A program made the translations under genes and the position numbers. Positions 14,417 through 23,840 of a stretch of 39,479 nt of DNA are shown in pieces (the stretch's first letter is position 1; the number at the start of each line of letters is the position of its first letter). Where the stretch lies: the NCBI GenBank assembly GCA_002437435.1, contig DJPV01000019.1, positions 1 to 39,479 of the forward strand, written 5' to 3'. Below the pieces are notes generated by a model. That model saw only the letters and a list, made by a program, of their open reading frames with translations, made no database searches and was not told where the DNA came from. Origin of the DNA: Lachnospiraceae bacterium UBA6403. GTDB lineage: Bacteria > Bacillota > Clostridia > Lachnospirales > Lachnospiraceae.

Positions 14417-17254
14417 TTAATCGGAAAGAGCATTATTACCGGTAATTGTTGTATTTTCAAGAACATCCGGATCGTATAAATAAGCATATACAAGTCCGGT
14501 CAATTCGACCGCATTACCGGAAGAATATCCAAACGGTATTACGCTTGTAACTGTAACCTCAGGTTTTTCATATGGCGCAAACGATACAAACAGCGCATGG
14601 TTTGGTCTGGCTTCACTCTGCTGTGCAGTACCTGTTTTACCGGCAACCGCTACATTGATCTGATTGATCAGAGCACTGCTGCTTGTATGGACGGATACAA
14701 CCTGACGCATACCCTGCCTTACGACATTCCATTGTTCTGCAGGAAAATCAAGCTGATTATGAACCTTGTGCTCATTTTTATAAACCACATTTCCGCCAAT
14801 ATCCTTGATCTCCGAAACCAGACTCAGGTCATAGCATGTACCACAGTTTGCCAGTGTTGTAACATACCGGGCAAGCTGTGTCGCTGTAAAGTTATTTGTA
14901 CCCTGTCCGATCGCTGTACGAATTGCATCCGCGTCTGATATCTGAGGTTTACTTTCGGGAAGCTCAATACCGGAAGTACTGTCAAATCCAAACATACCTG
15001 CATATTTCTGAAGTCGTTCTACTCCGGTGATATCACTGTAGGTTCCAGTATCTTTTGTAGCCATCCGATAACCCAGTTCATAGAAGAAATAGTTACAAGA
15101 TTCCTCAATTGCTTTGGATATACCGATCGTTCCATGTGCAGACGGATAGATCCAGCATTTGGCAGGTGTTTCTGTTTTATCAAAATATCCTTTGGTCTGG
15201 ATCACATCATTAATTCCGATCACACCCTCATTCATACCTGCAAATGCAGTAACCATTTTGAATGTTGAACCCGGAGCTGTCTGCTGCATGGTTGCCCGAC
15301 TGTACATTGGTGTTGTTTTATCTGTTGTGATCTTTGCATAATAATCTGCATCAATCGTATTGGTAAGAAGATTATTATCATAGCTTGGATAACTTGACAT
15401 TGCCTTGACTGTTCCGTTATTTGGATCTGTTACTACGATTGAACCGGAACAAGGGTCAAGTGCCAGCATTGCAGGCGTTATCTCAAGATTCTTTATTTTT
15501 TTACATATGAAGTCATAACTGCCTGTAACTCCGGCTTTATAATCTGCATAATCCGCATCTGTTGCCATATTTAGGATACTCTGGTCATATAACAGGTTAA
15601 TTACCTGACTTCCTGTAAGTTCTCCTGATATTATCATATATTTGAAAACAAGTTTGTCGAAACTGGTATTATTTTCAAATTCTTTTAAGATATATTCTGT
15701 CAGTACGTTGTAGATCTCGTCTATATCATAATAATCACTTTTTGTTGATATACCGGAAATGTCGATCGCGCCCTGGCTGATTGCATATTTCAGATATTCA
15801 CACAAAGAAATGCTGTTATTGATATAGGAAACATAGGTGGTATCTGTCTTATCAATCTTACTTGGGCTGTAAATTCCCATGTCGCTTAACTGCTCACAGA
15901 TAAATTCCATATAATCCTGATATTGTAATGTCAGATCATGTAATGAAGTATGACTGACGTTTAATATATCATCCAGTCGTGAAAGCGTATTCTGCTTTGC
16001 AGTCTGGAAGGACAAATTTACGGACTGTTCCAGTTCTGACGCATCTTTTGCCGCAAGATCATCAATGCTTATAACATTATTATCAAACAATGCATAATAT
16101 ACATCGGTAATTGGAATATCATCTTTATCCGTAGATGTCGTTACATTCTTTATGTGTGCAAGAAGTATGGAGGCAATTTCTGTTTCAAGTGCATTGTAAC
16201 AATATTTCTGGAGATCAGAATCAATCGTCAGATAAATATCATTGCCTGCGACAGGATCTTTCGAATCAATTACCTCGATTACTTTCCCAAGATTATCAAC
16301 GTACATCTTCTGATAACCATCTTTACCACGCAGATAAGACTCGAATTCACTCTCCAGTCCCATCTTACCGACCATATCATTTGCACTGTATTTCTCCGAA
16401 TCATCCAGATTTTCATTGTATTTTTCCATTTCTTCATTGGAAATATTTCCGATATATCCTATGATCTGAGCGAAATACAAAGAGTCATTATATACACGAT
16501 GTGATTCTACACTTACTTCCATACCAAGAAGCTCATCTGAATTTTCTTTGATGGCAGCATAGCTTTCCTCACTGATGCCATCAGCAAGCTGGACAGACAT
16601 ATACTGCTGATAACGGTTCAGCCAGATCTCATATCGGACAGCCAGGATCTTTAATGCCGCTTCATCAGAATATGTTTCGGAAATATTGAACAGCTCTTTT
16701 CCGCGCATATACTTAAACACATCATCTGCTGTTGATGCGGCCTGTTCGTCTGTCAGATTATCAACAGAGCTTGCACCATATACATTCATTAAAAAGGTGT
16801 TCAGTGTATTTCCTGTCACAGTAAATTCAAAGCCTTTTGACGTCAGCTTAAGAGGCAGACTGACAGACATCTTATCTCCGTTCTGTTCCAGAATAAGGAT
16901 TGTTTTATATACGATATCATTACGCAGTTCGTTTGCTGTCGTATCCTTTGCGGCAGCTGCTTCCGTCAGGTCTGTTCCGCTGATATACGATAAGGTATAG
17001 GATGCTTCATTATAAGCCAGAAGTTTTCCGTTGCAGTCGTATATATTACCTCTGGTTGCCTTTATTGCTACTGTTTTTACAGATTTATAAGTGAAGCTTT
17101 CCTGATATTTTTCGCCATTTACGATCTGAAGATCAAACAGACGGTAAACAAGGATTCCGAACAGAATCAGAAATAAAACAGTTACAACAAACAGACGGTG
17201 CCTGACATGTTCAATTATTGATTCTTTTATCATACTGAAAAATTCTTTAAACAT
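14417..17254 (-). CDS. Class B penicillin-binding protein 2 (elongation transpeptidase)
   Basis: This 945-aa bitopic transpeptidase has one membrane segment (about 21-40), a pedestal/dimerisation region (about 50-345) and the transpeptidase domain (about 600-925). Active-site motifs are S663-T-F-K666, S719-C-N721 and K873-T-G875. Linkage to mreC, mreD and rodA argues for the PBP2 role of crosslinking the wall during elongation. It is much longer than E. coli PBP2 (about 630 aa). The extra length is mainly a helical insertion of about 250 residues (roughly 350-600) between pedestal and catalytic domain. AAAGGA precedes the ATG. Reading frame is intact throughout, so the insertion is genuine rather than a fusion error. 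Confidence 0.93.
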   Translation of the reverse strand: MFKEFFSMIKESIIEHVRHRLFVVTVLFLILFGILVYRLFDLQIVNGEKYQESFTYKSVKTVAIKATRGNIYDCNGKLLAYNEASYTLSYISGTDLTEAAAAKDTTANELRNDIVYKTILILEQNGDKMSVSLPLKLTSKGFEFTVTGNTLNTFLMNVYGASSVDNLTDEQAASTADDVFKYMRGKELFNISETYSDEAALKILAVRYEIWLNRYQQYMSVQLADGISEESYAAIKENSDELLGMEVSVESHRVYNDSLYFAQIIGYIGNISNEEMEKYNENLDDSEKYSANDMVGKMGLESEFESYLRGKDGYQKMYVDNLGKVIEVIDSKDPVAGNDIYLTIDSDLQKYCYNALETEIASILLAHIKNVTTSTDKDDIPITDVYYALFDNNVISIDDLAAKDASELEQSVNLSFQTAKQNTLSRLDDILNVSHTSLHDLTLQYQDYMEFICEQLSDMGIYSPSKIDKTDTTYVSYINNSISLCEYLKYAISQGAIDISGISTKSDYYDIDEIYNVLTEYILKEFENNTSFDKLVFKYMIISGELTGSQVINLLYDQSILNMATDADYADYKAGVTGSYDFICKKIKNLEITPAMLALDPCSGSIVVTDPNNGTVKAMSSYPSYDNNLLTNTIDADYYAKITTDKTTPMYSRATMQQTAPGSTFKMVTAFAGMNEGVIGINDVIQTKGYFDKTETPAKCWIYPSAHGTIGISKAIEESCNYFFYELGYRMATKDTGTYSDITGVERLQKYAGMFGFDSTSGIELPESKPQISDADAIRTAIGQGTNNFTATQLARYVTTLANCGTCYDLSLVSEIKDIGGNVVYKNEHKVHNQLDFPAEQWNVVRQGMRQVVSVHTSSSALINQINVAVAGKTGTAQQSEARPNHALFVSFAPYEKPEVTVTSVIPFGYSSGNAVELTGLVYAYLYDPDVLENTTITGNNALSD

Positions 17255-17295
17255 TCTTACATTCCTTTCACGATCATACTGTCAGACAGAGCGGA

Positions 17296-17802
17296 TCATT
17301 CACCAGCTTTCTCCATTTTCTTTAATGTCTTATTTACAAATGCAAAAAACTTGAATACAATCAGCGTGATCAACGCTGTGTAGATCATTTCAGGTAATAT
17401 GATATCCTTCAAATAAGTTGCAAACTCCAGTCGGTTCCGCATAAGGAAGAAAATGACATAAGTTGCAAAATTAAAAATGAGATCATCAACTAAAATTATG
17501 ATCATTGGAAGAAGAACATCTTCTACCAGATAGAGTCTGTGGAAAAATCCATTACAATATCCCAGGATCATGTATAAGATCATAAATGGACCAATAGCAT
17601 ATCCAAAATATACATCATATAAAAATCCGCAGAAAAAGCCAACCAGCATACCTTCTTTTCTTCCGCGCATCAGTCCGAAAGAAACGGTAAGGATCAGCAT
17701 CAGATCCGGCGCAGTACCTGCTATTTCAAGAAATGGGAAAAGTGCAGTCTGCAAAACAAAGCATATGATTATTAAAATTCCAAGTGTTATTACTCTTTTC
17801 AA
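17296..17802 (-). CDS. mreD: Rod-shape determining protein MreD
   Basis: This 168-aa integral membrane protein has about five hydrophobic segments and the typical GILIIICFVLQTALFPFL start and PDLMLILTVSFGLMRG block. MreD is part of the elongasome with MreC, RodA and PBP2. The start appears to be TTG, preceded by a GAAAGAAG site, with no better in-frame ATG before the first membrane segment. It lies 17 bp after mreC and 41 bp before the PBP gene. Confidence 0.88.
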   Translation of the reverse strand: MKRVITLGILIIICFVLQTALFPFLEIAGTAPDLMLILTVSFGLMRGRKEGMLVGFFCGFLYDVYFGYAIGPFMILYMILGYCNGFFHRLYLVEDVLLPMIIILVDDLIFNFATYVIFFLMRNRLEFATYLKDIILPEMIYTALITLIVFKFFAFVNKTLKKMEKAGE

Positions 17803-17819
17803 TGTTACACTTCTTTCTG

Positions 17820-18677
17820 TTAATCCGTGATATTTTTCTTGGTCTGTAAGATCACAAGTACTTCTTCAATATTTGAGAAATCGGCAGCAGGTATAATATA
17901 GGCGGTTTTTGTCAGATTGTTTGAATCACTCTCAACTTTTGAGACATAACCAATATTAATATCTGAGAGATATTTATTTGATACATAGGATGTTACAACC
18001 TGATCACCTTCTGAAATTTCTGCATCTTTATCAATATTTTCAGCGATCAGATATCCATCTGCATAGTTCGTAAGGCTTCCTGCAACATTACAGATAGATC
18101 TGCTTGGAAGGATCATGGCGTTTACATTTGAAGTATCATCAATGATCGTACGAACTTTTGCGTAAGAATCTCCAATCTCTGTTATAATGCCACAGAGACC
18201 GTTTCCATACAGGACATTACATCCAACCGACAATCCATCCTTGCTTCCTTTATCAATATAAAAAATATCAAACCAGTTTCCGGTATCTTTTGAGATAACA
18301 CGCGCTCCGGTCTTTTCATAATCAGTATAAAGAGCATCCAATTCATATAATTTCTGAAGCCTGTCAAGTTCGTAAGAATCCTGCTGATACTGTGCAAGCT
18401 TTGTTTCATAAGAGGATATTTTCTCTTTCAACTGCTCGTTTTCATTTAATACGCTCTCATAATTATGGAATGCCTCCACTTTAGATTCAACCCATGTTCC
18501 AACAGTATTGACTCCTTTTTGCATCGGCACGATAAAAGTGTTCGTTACATTTCTGACGGATGACATTATACCATCAAAAAATAACGAAGCCACCATTAAT
18601 ACCACACACAGGATTGTGAGTGCCAGTAAAAAATATTTTGGTGTAATTTCTATTCTTTTACGATTACGTCGTCTCAT
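17820..18677 (-). CDS. mreC: Rod-shape determining protein MreC
   Basis: This 285-aa bitopic protein has a basic N-terminus (RRRNRKR), a membrane segment (about 16-35), a coiled coil (about 62-100, NENEQLKEKISSYETKLAQY, in part) and the extracytoplasmic beta-barrel MreC domain (about 115-280). MreC is a scaffold that activates PBP2-RodA. The ATG at 18677 overlaps the radC stop as ATGA and has AGAGGA about nine bases upstream. A longer frame starting at 18713 would overlap radC and adds an implausible N-terminus. Unlike many Firmicutes, no mreB lies between radC and mreC. Confidence 0.92.
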   Translation of the reverse strand: MRRRNRKRIEITPKYFLLALTILCVVLMVASLFFDGIMSSVRNVTNTFIVPMQKGVNTVGTWVESKVEAFHNYESVLNENEQLKEKISSYETKLAQYQQDSYELDRLQKLYELDALYTDYEKTGARVISKDTGNWFDIFYIDKGSKDGLSVGCNVLYGNGLCGIITEIGDSYAKVRTIIDDTSNVNAMILPSRSICNVAGSLTNYADGYLIAENIDKDAEISEGDQVVTSYVSNKYLSDINIGYVSKVESDSNNLTKTAYIIPAADFSNIEEVLVILQTKKNITD

Positions 18678-19372
18678 TCTATGATTCCTCTTTCTGCCAG
18701 ACTGACAAAACAATTATTCCCTAAAATAATATGATCCGATAGATGGATTCCCAGTGTTTTTCCTGCTTCTTCCACTCGTTTGGTTAAAAGAATATCAGGC
18801 TTACTCGGTTCCGGATTTCCAGAGGGATGATTATGCAGCAGTACGATATATACCGCCTGATACTTTAATGCATCGATAAAAATATCTCTTGGTGATACAA
18901 CTGCATGGTCGACTGTTCCCTCAGACAATCGACGTTCTTTTAATAAATGATGGCTTGAATCAAACATCAGAACATAAACCTGTTCTTTTCCAAGATATTT
19001 TGTTTGCTCCATATAATAATCTGCGATACTTTTCGGATTACCGAAAGTAATACCCGATCTATGCTCAGATCTTGCCATTCGTCTGGAAAGTTCGGCAATA
19101 CACTGCATCTGAATTGCTTTTACCTTTCCTATGCCGTCGATGTTCATAAGATCATCAACAGACAGATAATTCAACCCGACGATTCCTTTGTGAACCGGGT
19201 GTACAGCCAATATTTTCTGTGCTGTCACCAGCGCATTTCCATGTCTGCTTCCAGATCGGAGTATAACCGCCAGAAGTTCCGCATCTGATAAGACTGCTGC
19301 TCCTTCTGACAGACATTTTTCATATGGGCGGTCATATTCTGCCATATCCTTCATTGTAAATTCTGATTTCAT
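18674..19372 (-). CDS. radC: RadC-family JAB-domain protein
   Basis: This 232-aa protein has an N-terminal helix-hairpin-helix region (about 71-90, SVDDLMNIDGIGKVKAIQMQ) and a C-terminal JAB/MPN-like metal site (H180, H182, D193 in HNHPSGNPEPSKPD). Members were named for a DNA-repair phenotype later attributed to another gene; the true function is unsettled. Position before mreC follows the common maf-radC-mreBCD order of Firmicutes, minus mreB. AAGGAGGA precedes the ATG. Confidence 0.93.
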   Translation of the reverse strand: MKSEFTMKDMAEYDRPYEKCLSEGAAVLSDAELLAVILRSGSRHGNALVTAQKILAVHPVHKGIVGLNYLSVDDLMNIDGIGKVKAIQMQCIAELSRRMARSEHRSGITFGNPKSIADYYMEQTKYLGKEQVYVLMFDSSHHLLKERRLSEGTVDHAVVSPRDIFIDALKYQAVYIVLLHNHPSGNPEPSKPDILLTKRVEEAGKTLGIHLSDHIILGNNCFVSLAERGIIE

Positions 19373-19459
19373 ATATCCTCCTTCGTCTCCGTCTCTCCAC
19401 GAATCTGCAAGGAGTATTTACCGTTTTTTTAATAACCCGGCTTGTTGTTCTAAAATAAT

Positions 19460-20746
19460 CTACCACACTATAAGGTTATTTTCTACCATTTTTTGCAATG
19501 TCATTACAATTCCAAATTTTGCATGCTGATAGGTCAGCCCACCCTGAAAATATACCGCATATGGTTCCCTCATAGGGGCATCCGCACTGAGTTCAATCGA
19601 AGAACCGGACACAAATGCACCAGCTGCCATAATGACCGGAGAATCATAACCCGGCATGTCCCATGGGACAGGCTTTACATAACTGTCAACCGGTGCAGCT
19701 GCCTGAATTCCCTCACAGAAAGCAATCACACGTTCCGGTGTCTGAAGTTCAACTGCCTGTATGATATCAAAACGATCCTCTGTCTTATTCGGAACTGTCT
19801 TAAAACCAAGATTTTCATATACATTTGCAGCAAAGATCGCTCCTTTTAAAGCGCTTGCTGTAACCGATGGAGCCATAAATAATCCCTGGGCGAATGCCTT
19901 TGTATTATTTAAGGATGCACCAACCTCTTTACCAAGTCCCGGAGTTGTAAGACGGTATGCGGCATTTTCCACATATTCTTTCCTGCCACAGATATAACCA
20001 CCGATCGGAGCCAGTCCGCCACCCGGATTCTTGATCAGAGAACCTGCAATCAGATCTGCGCCATAGTCTGTTGGTTCTTTATCCTGTACAAACTCTCCAT
20101 AACAGTTATCAACCATACAGATAATGTCCGGACGGATGCTCTTTACAAATGCGATCGCTTCACCGATCTTCTCACAGGATAAGGTCGGACGGACAGCGTA
20201 TCCTTTCGAACGCTGGATCTCGACAAGCTTTGTATGCTCATTGATCGCGTTTCGGATTCCTTCAAAATCGAATTCTCCTTCCGGTGTCAGATCTACCTGG
20301 GCATATGTAACTCCATATTCTGCCAGAGAACCCGGTGAAGGACGAAGTCCGATGATCTCATCCATCGTATCGTAAGGTTTTCCTGAGATCGCAAGCAGTT
20401 CATCTCCCGGTCTTAAATTACCAAATAATGCAGTACAGATTGCATGTGTTCCACAGGTGATCTGGGAACGGACAAGCGCATCTTCCGTATGGAATACATC
20501 TGCATAGATCCGTTCGAGTGTATCTCGTCCATCATCGGTATAACCATATCCGGAGGAACCTGCAAAATGTGCCTCGGCCAGACGGTTGTCCTGCATGGCT
20601 TTGATGACCTTCATCTGGTTGATCTCACAGATTGCATCAATCGCTGCAAAACGGTTCTTTAAGCTGTCTTCAATCTTCTGACAGTAATCAAATACCCGTT
20701 CATCAATGTGTAAGGATGTATAATAATCTTTTAATAATGTGTTCAT
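19460..20746 (-). CDS. Methionine gamma-lyase-family PLP enzyme (YnbB / 'aluminium resistance' type)
   Basis: This 428-aa fold-type I PLP enzyme has the PLP-binding lysine in GSLIKNPGGG (K239), an upstream DNCYGEF aspartate motif (about 213) and QITCGTHAI (95-103). The family is widely annotated as methionine gamma-lyase family or aluminium resistance protein and its substrate is not established. Length is typical. GGAG lies eight bases before the ATG; miaA ends 16 bp upstream. Bacillus ynbB neighbours other metabolism genes; here it joins mutL-miaA, an order I recall from Clostridia. Confidence 0.87.
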   Translation of the reverse strand: MNTLLKDYYTSLHIDERVFDYCQKIEDSLKNRFAAIDAICEINQMKVIKAMQDNRLAEAHFAGSSGYGYTDDGRDTLERIYADVFHTEDALVRSQITCGTHAICTALFGNLRPGDELLAISGKPYDTMDEIIGLRPSPGSLAEYGVTYAQVDLTPEGEFDFEGIRNAINEHTKLVEIQRSKGYAVRPTLSCEKIGEAIAFVKSIRPDIICMVDNCYGEFVQDKEPTDYGADLIAGSLIKNPGGGLAPIGGYICGRKEYVENAAYRLTTPGLGKEVGASLNNTKAFAQGLFMAPSVTASALKGAIFAANVYENLGFKTVPNKTEDRFDIIQAVELQTPERVIAFCEGIQAAAPVDSYVKPVPWDMPGYDSPVIMAAGAFVSGSSIELSADAPMREPYAVYFQGGLTYQHAKFGIVMTLQKMVENNLIVW

Positions 20747-20761
20747 TTTATCTGCTCCATT

Positions 20762-21703
20762 TTATGAAATAATTCCCTTTGACTGCAACTGTCCAAGCAT
20801 GAAATCCATGATAGCATCTTCTGATGCGAATTCATTTTTATCCACCCAGGTAACTTCTTTTTCCCGCTTAAACCATGTGATCTGACGTTTGGCGAAATGT
20901 CTGGTGTCGCGCTTTAAGATATATAAGGCTTCATCCAGAGATGTTACACCATCCAGATAATCAAGGATCTCTTTATATCCAAGTCCCTGCATGGATACCA
21001 GATCTTTTGTATACCCCTGATCCTTTAATGCCTTTACCTCTTCGATTAGTCCCTGCTCTACCATGACATCAATTCGCCTGTCTATTCTATCATATAATTT
21101 TGATCTTGCATCATTTAACACAAAATATTTAAAATTATATGGAGAAATTCGTTTGGATTCTTTCTCATTATGTTTGGAGATCGGTATTCCGGTCTCTTTA
21201 TAGAATTCCAATGCCCGGATCACACGTTTGCGGTTATTATAATGAATGGCGGTGGCTGATGCAGGATCTACCTTTTCAAGCATTTGATGAAGGTATAGAT
21301 TCCCGTGTTCTTCCGCAAGTCGTTCCAGATAAGTGCGGTAGCTTTTATCATCATCATTTTCGTCAAAATGGATATCGTATAAAACTGCCTGAATATAAAA
21401 TCCGGTTCCACCGACAATGACAGGTATCCGTCCTCTGGCATAAATTTCATCCATTGCCTTTGTTGCAAGTTCTTTAAATAATACAACATTAAACTGCTCT
21501 TTCGGATCCAAAACATCGATCAGATGATGGGGAACGCCATCCATTTCCTCCGGCATGATCTTTGCAGTTCCTATATCCATCTTCCGATAGACCTGCATGG
21601 AATCTGCGGAAATGATCTCACCGTTTATTCTTTTTGCAAGACCGATCGACAGACTTGTTTTACCTACGGCTGTCGGTCCGGTTAATATAACAAGAGGCTT
21701 CAT
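20762..21703 (-). CDS. miaA: tRNA dimethylallyltransferase MiaA
   Basis: MiaA adds a dimethylallyl group to N6 of A37 in tRNAs reading UNN codons; MiaB (encoded further upstream) then thiomethylates it. The 313-aa protein has a P-loop GPTAVGKTS (9-17), ADSMQVYR substrate-binding block, VGGTGFYIQ and the C-terminal KRDTRHFAKRQITWFKRE motif. The ATG at 21703 was chosen for GGAG seven bases upstream and family length; an upstream TTG frame would run into mutL. Confidence 0.95.
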   Translation of the reverse strand: MKPLVILTGPTAVGKTSLSIGLAKRINGEIISADSMQVYRKMDIGTAKIMPEEMDGVPHHLIDVLDPKEQFNVVLFKELATKAMDEIYARGRIPVIVGGTGFYIQAVLYDIHFDENDDDKSYRTYLERLAEEHGNLYLHQMLEKVDPASATAIHYNNRKRVIRALEFYKETGIPISKHNEKESKRISPYNFKYFVLNDARSKLYDRIDRRIDVMVEQGLIEEVKALKDQGYTKDLVSMQGLGYKEILDYLDGVTSLDEALYILKRDTRHFAKRQITWFKREKEVTWVDKNEFASEDAIMDFMLGQLQSKGIIS

Positions 21704-21734
21704 TTGCTGCTCCGTTTCTATATAAGTCTGATAA

Positions 21735-23831
21735 TTAAACAATTCGTTTGAATTTCTTTTCCAGTTCTTTCTCTGTAATCGAGATCAGAGTTGGCCTGCC
21801 ATGTGGACAGGTATATGGATTTTCAAGCTTCATTAACTGGTCGATCAGGGTGTCTGCTTCCTTAAAGCTAATGGAAGTATTCCCCTTTATCGCAGCTTTA
21901 CACGCCATCGTGGAAAGTTTGCTGATAAAGGTATCGATCGTCTGCTTCTGCCCATTTTCGGATAACTCTCCGATAAATTCCAGAAATAACTCTCTGCCGT
22001 CTAATCCGAACAGATTTGCCGGAACGGCTGACAACTTATATTCTTTTCCACCGAAGCCTTCGATCTGAAAGCCCAGATTCTGGAAAAATTCCAGATTTTC
22101 CCGTAAGAACGCTGCTTCTGTTCCACTTAAGGATACAATCGCAGGTGGCATCAGATACTGTGGAATGGCTGTCTTATTCTTATAGTTTGCCATCAATTCC
22201 TCAAACTTTACCTTTTCATGTGCTGCATGCTGATCCATGATAAAGAATTTGTCTTCGTACTCGATCAGCCAGTATGTTTTAAATAACTGTCCGATGATTC
22301 GGTGCTTCTTCTTCGCTTCCGGTGTCAGGAACTTATCCTCAAACATATCCATCTGTTCGTATTTGATCTTAGCTTCCGGTGCGATCGATTCATGTGGTTT
22401 TTGCTCTGGTTCCTGTTGTTTCGGCTCTGTTACACTCTGTGATGTAGTGTTTGTATACGGTGTTTTCTGTTCTGATGTGTCGTTAGCACGTACATTCGTT
22501 TCAGTAGGATTTATTGCTGTTTTTGTCTGCTGCGTCGAATATGGTACACTATTCTCAGCAACCATATTGTCTGTAATATTTTTACCGGCATGGTTATCTT
22601 CTTTCAAATATTGAATTTCAACCGGCGAGCTGTTTCTGTTTTCCATCGCAACAGATGGTGTAAGCTGCTCTGGCTTCAGCTTGGTTTTTGATGTTGTCTG
22701 CTGCATTGGTATGTTTGGCTTTGCCGGCTGCGAAGGAAACTCTGCGGCTCTCCTGTTTGTTTCAAATGGCTCCGGATGCTTCTCCACCTTTCGTTCTGCC
22801 AGTGTTTCCGGCCGTTTATCCTTTCCCGGCGTAACGGTCGGGATCAGTTCTTTGAATAGCAGTGCTTTTCTCACGCTGATATAAGTAAAATCATACATAT
22901 CCGGTTCGTTTATGAACTTCAATTCCCGTTTTGCCGGATGAATATTTACATCGATCAGAGATGGATCGATCTCAAAATTAATAACTGTAAATGGAAATTT
23001 ATGAACCATAACAAAGGTACGGTATGCATCTTCGATCGCCTTTGTCAATATATTGCTCTTGATATATCTCTGGTTTACATAATAATCCTCGAATGAACGG
23101 TTTCCTCTCGATATGCTTGGCTTTGCAAGATAGCCTGTGATCTTTACCTGATCATTTGCGGCATTGATCTCCAGAAGGTTATTTGTAATATCTCTGCCAT
23201 ATATATGATAGATGATCTCTTTTAATCTGCCATTTCCCGATGTAAATAACTTGTCTGCTCCATTCATAATAAACTTAAATGAGACATCCGGGTGCGACAT
23301 AGCCATACGGCAGACAAGATCATAGATATACGATCCTTCTGTCGCAGGTGTCTTCATGAATTTTTTTCTTGCCGGTGTATTATAGAACAGATTTCTTACA
23401 ACGATCGTTGTTCCAAGCGGTGCGCCGATCTCCTCATTTGAAATCTCTTTTCCGCCGTGGATCTGATATCTGGTTCCTGTAAGTGCATCTGCCTGCTTGG
23501 TGATCAGTTCTACCTGGGCAACTGCAGCAATACTTGATAATGCTTCACCACGGAAGCCCAAGGATGCGATCTTTAGCAGATCATCCGCTGTCTGAAGCTT
23601 GCTGGTTGCATGGCGAAGAAAGGCGACCGGAACTTCTTCTTTTGAAATACCGCATCCATTATCTGTGATACGGATAAAGCTCATTCCGCCTTCTTTGATC
23701 TCGATAGTGATCGCAGTTGCACCTGCATCGATGGAATTCTCCACTAATTCTTTTATAACGGAGCCGGGACGTTCGATCACTTCACCGGCTGCGATCTTGT
23801 CAATTGTATATTGATCCAGTAATTTAATCAT
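21735..23831 (-). CDS. mutL: DNA mismatch repair protein MutL (endonuclease type)
   Basis: MutL links mismatch recognition by MutS to strand processing. The 698-aa protein has an N-terminal GHKL ATPase (about 1-330, with ELVENSIDAG, DNGCGI, GFRGEAL), a Gln/Thr/Pro/Lys-rich linker (about 335-500) and a C-terminal dimerisation domain. The latter holds the metal-binding endonuclease motif DQHAAHE (533-539, fitting DQHAx2Ex4E), ACKAAIKG (about 643-650) and CPHGRP (about 675-680). So strand nicking is expected from MutL itself, as in bacteria lacking MutH. AAGGAG follows the mutS stop, and the two genes are 9 bp apart. Confidence 0.97.
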   Translation of the reverse strand: MIKLLDQYTIDKIAAGEVIERPGSVIKELVENSIDAGATAITIEIKEGGMSFIRITDNGCGISKEEVPVAFLRHATSKLQTADDLLKIASLGFRGEALSSIAAVAQVELITKQADALTGTRYQIHGGKEISNEEIGAPLGTTIVVRNLFYNTPARKKFMKTPATEGSYIYDLVCRMAMSHPDVSFKFIMNGADKLFTSGNGRLKEIIYHIYGRDITNNLLEINAANDQVKITGYLAKPSISRGNRSFEDYYVNQRYIKSNILTKAIEDAYRTFVMVHKFPFTVINFEIDPSLIDVNIHPAKRELKFINEPDMYDFTYISVRKALLFKELIPTVTPGKDKRPETLAERKVEKHPEPFETNRRAAEFPSQPAKPNIPMQQTTSKTKLKPEQLTPSVAMENRNSSPVEIQYLKEDNHAGKNITDNMVAENSVPYSTQQTKTAINPTETNVRANDTSEQKTPYTNTTSQSVTEPKQQEPEQKPHESIAPEAKIKYEQMDMFEDKFLTPEAKKKHRIIGQLFKTYWLIEYEDKFFIMDQHAAHEKVKFEELMANYKNKTAIPQYLMPPAIVSLSGTEAAFLRENLEFFQNLGFQIEGFGGKEYKLSAVPANLFGLDGRELFLEFIGELSENGQKQTIDTFISKLSTMACKAAIKGNTSISFKEADTLIDQLMKLENPYTCPHGRPTLISITEKELEKKFKRIV

Positions 23832-23840
23832 AGGTTCTCC

